Part shown: positions 32,211 to 64,000 of the stretch, one piece after another | Position numbering within the stretch: the stretch's first letter is position 1 | Layout of the letters: the number at the start of each line of letters is the position of its first letter | NCBI GenBank assembly: GCA_029582265.1 | Contig: CM055820.1 | Span: 14,745,695 to 14,809,694 of the forward strand | DNA length: 64,000 nt | From: Zoroaster sp. YZ-2022 | Taxonomy: Eukaryota > Echinodermata > Asteroidea > Forcipulatida > Zoroasteridae | Reading direction: 5' to 3' | Notes under the pieces: generated by a model | Seen by the model: only the letters and a program-made list of their open reading frames with translations | Told to the model about the DNA's origin: nothing | The model's database searches: none | Position numbers and translations under genes: made by a program

Positions 32211-33079
32211 ACATGTCTACTTTCACCATGAGACTCATTTTGATTCCCATAGATGTGTGTAGATAAACGGAAAAGGCAGCTATATGAGAAATACATTCTT
32301 AAAATGAATGGACACCAAGAGAAAGGCCCAGCCCCTGTCCATTCCTTAACTCCACCCATAACAACCTGTATGATAGCCCAGCATTCTAGTGTCTCAAGAC
32401 TTTCCATTGTCAAGCTGAGACAATAAACTAATAAATCCCGATCATTTTCATAGAAAAAGATATTTTAAGTTGAAATAAAATTTCCATCCCTTGTTTGTAT
32501 GGATCCTGAAATAAGATGATGCAACTTGCCCAGTTTGTCTTGGTGAGTTGCTTAAGAATCGTTCTCCTCTGCTAATCTTTGATGTTGTGTTGATGTGTTG
32601 CCACAGATGATCAGAGAGGGAACAGAGAAGTCTCGGTAGCAGAGATGAGTTGATCGTTGATCATGTTAATACGGACTAATTGTTACTTTATAAATGACTA
32701 AGATGTATCTATAAATAGATTATCATCTGGAGATGGAATAGATTCAGTCACATGAACCATGATGATTGTTGTTAACACAATGAATGCTTTCTGTAGTCAT
32801 AATGTAGAATGATATTTCTCCATGGATTGTCAATTCTTGACAGAATTGATGCCACTAAATGAGTTGAAACCAACAACATAAACCCAGAAGATATAGACAG
32901 AATCTTACCATAAATCCTTATGATAAAAGTTATACAACTCAATGCTCTCATCAATAATGTCTCCGAGTCTCAGTTGTAACAAAAAATTGCATTACAAAAT
33001 AAGCTCCAAATGAAGAGCTGGATCGCTGAAGAAGTATATTACATCTTATATGAAGGTTAGGCACGTGACTACGTGCATG
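32211..33079 (-). other. Probable Cav1 3' untranslated region and downstream DNA
   Basis: It lies immediately after the Cav1 stop codon on the minus strand. No coding region or repeat family is recognised. No poly(A) site can be placed with confidence. Confidence 0.35.
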
Positions 33080-59630
<26,551 letters not shown>

Positions 59631-59639
59631 CTGAAGGGT

Positions 59640-60446
59640 CCCCAATAGGGGTTGTTCTTAAACCCCCTCGACCCCCATGACGTACGTGCACTCAGAATCA
59701 TATCGTATCCCAAATCGGAATCTGTGTTTGAATACGGCCCCAATTAGAATGCCCGCTGCACTCCCGTACTACTGAACGTGAACAAACGGAGCTCCGGAGG
59801 ATCGAATGGACAGCAAGAGTCACATATTCTGTGACATAATTATAATTCAATAATTATGTTTTGCTAAAATGTTGACAGACAAAATAGTTGGGATTTGTTT
59901 CCACGTCCATTCGGGGCTGTGCGCGCATGCCAGTTTGTGAGGTAATGCTTATTGACCAATCAGGATGCCGGATAGCCATGCGGCCGTCTTGGAAGCGATA
60001 TCCTCAATTCTACGACCGTAATGAGTTGTAGGAAGAACGTTGCCAAAAACTGCGCCCTCGCCCAACTAGCAAAAATTCGACATAAGTATGCAATTTTTTG
60101 ATAGAATATGAAATTATCTACTCGGGAATGGTATAATTTGGCTTGTGGCAGCATTATAATTTCGTTGATTTCGCGACGACAGGTCGTCATGCAGCAACAG
60201 GCTAGCGAGCTAGCCATTTTCGAACTCGGGCCGTAAACAGGTTCCCATTTGGGATACAATTTGATTCTGGCGCAGGCCTGCCAGCCATGCGACATGCTTG
60301 CACATGGGCATTGCGAAATACATACATTCGTACTGCACTGGTGGTAGTGAATTCCGTGAGTACGTGTGCTTCGTTTATATGAACGTATGTCGTGGGCGTC
60401 GAGAGGGTTTAAAAACAACCCTCCCAAATCCCAATAGGTTTGTGTA
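59640..60446. mobile_element. ~0.8-kb foldback-type element
   Basis: 'cccaataggggttgttctta' with 'aaccccctcgacccccatgacgta' near 59640-59690 is inverted at 60390-60446 (gtcgtgggcgtcgagagggt, caaatcccaatagg). Inner blocks such as 'gtatcccaaatcgg' (59706) and 'cccatttgggatac' (60243) are also inverted. Its composition is less AT-rich than the flanks. No transposase is recognised. Confidence 0.55.
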
Positions 60447-60844
60447 GATTTTGGCTTAGTGTCATGGGTTACAAAGGTTGGCAGTATGCACTGATAATAA
60501 TCATCAATCAGTCCATGGCCAGGCCACTGCTAGTCATGACAAAACCTTTTGTGAGTGTTGTTTGACATGTATGTGCTATTTTGGACATCAGAATTCCAGG
60601 TTGTGTTTGTGGGATGGAAGAATTGAGGGTGGCATTCTCAGTAATAGTAAGAACCTGGATGGCAGCTGGCTTTTTTGACTGTGGAAAAGGGCCAATACCA
60701 TCTATAGGGATTAGTTTCAATACTATTTTTAGCCAGCATTTTTTTCTTTGGGTAGGAGGGCAGGAGTTACCACAGAGTCACTAGTAACTTTATTCTGTTT
60801 CTTTTGCTAAGACTGGGTAGGAGTTTTGTTTTTCTTGTGATTTT

Positions 60845-61060
60845 TCGTACACAGACGTGACCTAATCTGACCTTACTTCCTGTCCAAACTGGAAGTCAAA
60901 GTTTAATATTTAAAAAAATCATATCTCAACAACCACAAGAGGTAAATTCACAGTTTTTGCACCATTGTACAGATCGTTAATTATCAAAAATATTTACAAA
61001 AACGTGACCCCAATTTGACCTTTACTTCCTGTCCAAACCGGAAGTCAAAGTTTAATATTA
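60845..61060. repeat. Two-copy direct repeat (~160-bp spacing)
   Basis: 'acttcctgtccaaactggaa' followed by 'gtcaaagtttaatatt' (about 60876) recurs at about 61025 with one difference, preceded in both by an acgtgacc...tgacc motif. Confidence 0.8.
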
Positions 61061-61587
61061 AAAAAATATTTTCAAAATCGTACATTAATTAGCGAGGACG
61101 ACGGTTTCGTCAAAATCACAATTCGTATCTGGAAATACACGAAAACGGGTTGTAAAAACTCTCAAAGAATTTCGGTACCAAAATTGACCCTTATGTAGCA
61201 GAACAGTTGTTTTTCACATTTGAACTGTTTTTTTCAAGAATAAATAATGTGATTAAGTTCAAATCATTGAAATGGACTTCAAACAAATCATCGTTGGTAA
61301 CCACATCATATTTTACAAGGTACTCTTTAATATGAAAAAAAAATAATAATGCAAAGTTTCTTTAAAATACATTCTGACGTCATCATCACTGCCCTGACAA
61401 AACTCGAACACCTATGTGTTTGTAATATCAGAAACACTTCCATCTAGTTGATAATAGTATGGTTATTCTTATCAAGTGTTCACCAGCAATTGATATGTGA
61501 TCATTCCTATTCCTGATTCCATTAAGCAACCACTAGGAATAACAACCAGTTTTATTGTCCTCAAAGTACTTTGAGTACTTGTGATTT

Positions 61588-62112
61588 TCCAATAACTAGT
61601 CCTTATTAAAGTGTGAAAAAATTACCAAACAAAATAGTCTCTAACCTCACGTTAAAGTGATGTAAAATGTCATTTTATTTGATAACCTTCCTGTGTGAAA
61701 TTTGTTAACATCCAAAGACAACAGTGACGTCACATTTCAAATAAATGGATCTCTACATTTTTGTACGGTGAATTTGCAGTTCATTCCTGAATCTCCATAA
61801 TATTTGATCAAATCGGCATTGAAATTGACTTTTTTGTCTTTTTGACAAACAAAAAATTCCTGTATGGAATGTTACAGACTCATTTACCGTAAGAAAATAG
61901 TGACATCATGTTTCAAATATCGCTCTGAAAGGGTATCAAATAAAATGATGTTACACCACTTTAAAGTGAAGTTAGAGACTTGTAATTTTTTTCACACTTT
62001 AACCCTAACTCCCTAGACAACAAAGCCAGTTTGAGGATTTTGAAGGATTTTTATTGTTTTAGTACAATGCCTAGGGAGTTAGGGTTAATAAGGACTCTAT
62101 TGGAAAATGAGT
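61588..62112. mobile_element. ~0.5-kb inverted-repeat element
   Basis: The left arm from about 61588 (ttttccaataactagtcctt, aaagtgtgaaaaaattac, agtctctaacctcacgttaa) is the reverse complement of the right arm up to about 62112 (gttagagacttgtaattttt, cacactt, aaggactctattggaaaa). The right arm is interrupted at its TTAA by the 90-bp MITE at 61999-62088. The left arm keeps the uninterrupted TTAA (61606-61609). Confidence 0.75.
61999..62088. mobile_element. 90-bp TTAA-flanked MITE, copy 2
   Basis: TTAACCCTAACTCCCTAG to CTAGGGAGTTAGGGTTAA. It is the near-identical inverted counterpart of 39072-39161. The duplicated TTAA is confirmed by the intact left arm of the surrounding inverted repeat. Confidence 0.92.
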
Positions 62113-62772
62113 GCATCACAAAACTGAATTTGACCTTAGAGTGCCTCTTTAACTTTCTTGATCATAATGTCAATAACAAAGTAGCCTAATAGACTTGTAT
62201 TTTAGTTACCTATTAGTTTCATCCATTGCTCTTTACATAATTTCTTATTCTTCACCATTTGACCGATTCTTATTATCTTTAATTTATCTAGTGAAGAGTT
62301 GTTTTTTTGATGATATTTTCTATTATTATATTGACACTTAATATTCTTATATTATTTGAATGATGAATAGACTGAGTCAAGTCTGTGATTTATTAACTTC
62401 ACATTGATAGAGGTCATTCAATTACACTTGTGCTATACATAGTTATTTGTTTCTTTATTTGACTTTGCAAGTTAAAGCATTCCTTGTATTTTCTTATAGG
62501 ACAAAAACTTAACTTTTGAGTTAAAGTACACTGTGTAAGTAGAGTTCACATTTATTATTATTTTTATTAGTTTTTTTTCCAATTCATTATATTTATACAG
62601 GAATTGTATTTTGTATCTTTTCAGGGTTTTTGATTAAATGCAGTCACACCATTAAAAGGACAAGACCGCTTACACCATCCGTGTCGTGATATATTCATTT
62701 TGAGCTGTCACATTCTTTTGTGATCAATCTTCAAAACCCTTGTGCCCCACCATATCACTTCATTCTTCCAAG

Positions 62773-64000
62773 ATGGCTTCATCGAGGTTAACGGCATATG
62801 ATGCTCAGCAAGGCATTTTCCAAGATGATTCTGATATAAGTACTGATTCGTCTGACGACAATACATCAGAAACAAGCGAATATATATTTTCGGAGACTAG
62901 TTTTGATGAAGAAAGTGAGGATGAGGAGAGCGAAAACAGTGAATTTGATGTCTCGCCACCTAAGAAAAGACCAGCGCATATTTCTCCGAAGGGACCATCC
63001 AACCCAGCCCAGCCGTCCACCTCTGCCCAGCCAACAGCTCATTGTCATGCCGATCAGGCCACCCCAGCCCAGCCACAGCCGGTCAGACAAACTGTTGCTC
63101 CAGATGGTACCATCTGGACTGATCGAGTGCCCAAAAGAATAAAGACTGAAGCAACAAACATTCTCAAAGACGCACCGTGCCCGAAAAACGTGAGTAGGGA
63201 CTCATCAATATTAGATCTATTCGAGCTGTTCATTCCCATCACCATGATGCAACTCATCCTTGACCACAGTAATGCATATGGGCTATCAAAGCGAGGGCGG
63301 CAGTGGACAAATATTGCCATGATGGAACTGCGGTCAGCAATCGGGCTACTGATATATCTTGGACTTTCGAAGTCTGGACATGTAAACGTCAAATCATTCT
63401 GGAGGTCAGGAATGTTTTCTAGGCCAACATGCCAAGCTACCATGTCTTGTACAAGGTTCCAGGACATACTCACTATGCTCAGTTTCGATGATCGGACAAC
63501 ACGACGACAACGGAGGAAGGATGACAAGTTTACACCGATCAGGGAAGTTTTTGAGATATTCACCGCTGCATGTCGGCGCTATTTCAGCCCCGGTGAATGT
63601 CTAACTGTCGACGAACAACTGGTGGCATTTAGGGGTAGATGTTCATTCAGACAATATATGCCTAAGAAACCTGCCAGGTACGGGCTCAAATTTTGGGCAT
63701 GCGTCGACAGTGAAAGCCGCTATGTTTGCAACATGCAGCCGTATATTGGTAAGGAGGACAACAGGCGAGAGACTGAACTTGGAGCCCGAGTTGTCAAGGA
63801 CCTAGTACAGCCCTATTTCGGAACTGGACGCAATGTCACTGCAGACAATTTCTTTGTCAGCAAGGGTTTGGCCGAGTACCTACTGACCAAAGGATTGACA
63901 ATTGTTGGAACCATCAAGAGCAACAGACGTGAAGTTCCCAAAGAAATGCGAAAGGAGAATGTAAAAAGCAGGGCGGAGCATTCATCGAAATTTCTCTTTA
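62773..64000 (+). CDS. piggyBac-type transposase (open at the window end)
   Basis: ATG 62773 opens a frame of 409 codons with no stop before the window ends. Residues 1-75 are acidic and Ser-rich (DDSDISTDSSDDNTSETSE), then a basic/Pro-rich linker (SPPKKRPAHISPKG). The DDE-type core follows: LFIPITMMQLILDHSNAYG, SAIGLLIYLGLSKSG, LTVDEQLVAFRGRCSFRQYM (Asp280) and NVTADNFFVSKGLAEYLL (Asp358), then GTIKSNRREVPKEM. The 78-residue spacing of the two Asp equals that of the cabbage looper piggyBac enzyme (D268, D346). The third Asp and the C-terminal Cys-rich domain lie off the window. The element's 5' inverted repeat was not identified with confidence. Confidence 0.9.
   Translation, partial: MASSRLTAYDAQQGIFQDDSDISTDSSDDNTSETSEYIFSETSFDEESEDEESENSEFDVSPPKKRPAHISPKGPSNPAQPSTSAQPTAHCHADQATPAQPQPVRQTVAPDGTIWTDRVPKRIKTEATNILKDAPCPKNVSRDSSILDLFELFIPITMMQLILDHSNAYGLSKRGRQWTNIAMMELRSAIGLLIYLGLSKSGHVNVKSFWRSGMFSRPTCQATMSCTRFQDILTMLSFDDRTTRRQRRKDDKFTPIREVFEIFTAACRRYFSPGECLTVDEQLVAFRGRCSFRQYMPKKPARYGLKFWACVDSESRYVCNMQPYIGKEDNRRETELGARVVKDLVQPYFGTGRNVTADNFFVSKGLAEYLLTKGLTIVGTIKSNRREVPKEMRKENVKSRAEHSSKFLF

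Noticed and set aside
59960..60427. 155-residue minus-strand frame
   Set aside because: It lies wholly within the foldback element at 59640-60446 and shows no family motif.
63054..63563. 169-residue minus-strand frame
   Set aside because: It is the antisense shadow of the piggyBac transposase.

Overview
The window is animal nuclear DNA, AT-rich and full of introns, microsatellites and transposable elements, with the standard genetic code. The mix of Penelope-like retroelements, tRNA-headed SINEs ending in (ATT)n, an L2/CR1-type LINE and abundant small DNA transposons suggests a marine invertebrate, probably a deuterostome such as an echinoderm or hemichordate. That is an inference. Nothing in the sequence fixes the species.

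Two host genes can be reconstructed exon by exon with consistent splice phases. (1) Plus strand, 7260-16435: a complete 12-exon GTSE1 homologue of 757 codons. It has the conserved EKFDFDL / DEDEVFFGP block near the start, SxLP/SxIP-like motifs, and two LIDL motifs at the C terminus. (2) Minus strand, 58807-33080: the last 11 exons (781 codons plus stop) of an L-type (Cav1) voltage-gated calcium channel alpha-1 subunit. They run from the end of domain IV S6 through the EF-hand, pre-IQ/IQ and proximal C-terminal regions to the conserved distal domain and a C-terminal VTTL. Earlier Cav1 exons lie beyond the window. The two genes converge across about 16.6 kb of repeats.

Mobile DNA, left to right. 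541-6920 is bounded by inverted GGGCGAGTTTG-rich arms and holds SINEs, a decayed LINE and a Penelope-like element (PLE). The PLE has a 10-bp target duplication and is itself interrupted by a TTAA-flanked element. The GTSE1 introns carry several TTAA-flanked MITEs, a pogo-like MITE and a near-perfect 92-bp hairpin. 18856-25271 is a mariner-like element whose transposase is split by a 4.7-kb element, which contains at least six further insertions or arrays. The Cav1 introns hold SINEs, PLE fragments, hAT- and Harbinger-like elements, and minisatellites (54, 32, 23, 101 and 39 bp units), some touching splice sites. At the right edge, 62773-64000 is an open piggyBac transposase that runs off the window.

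The main themes to check are these. Several TTAA-flanked MITE families coexist with a piggyBac transposase, and two insertions have their pre-insertion site preserved elsewhere in the window. Penelope-like termini repeatedly carry a hammerhead-like CTGANGA...GAAAC core. The Cav1 gene shows local tandem duplication of splice-site regions and a possible frame-shifting microexon.
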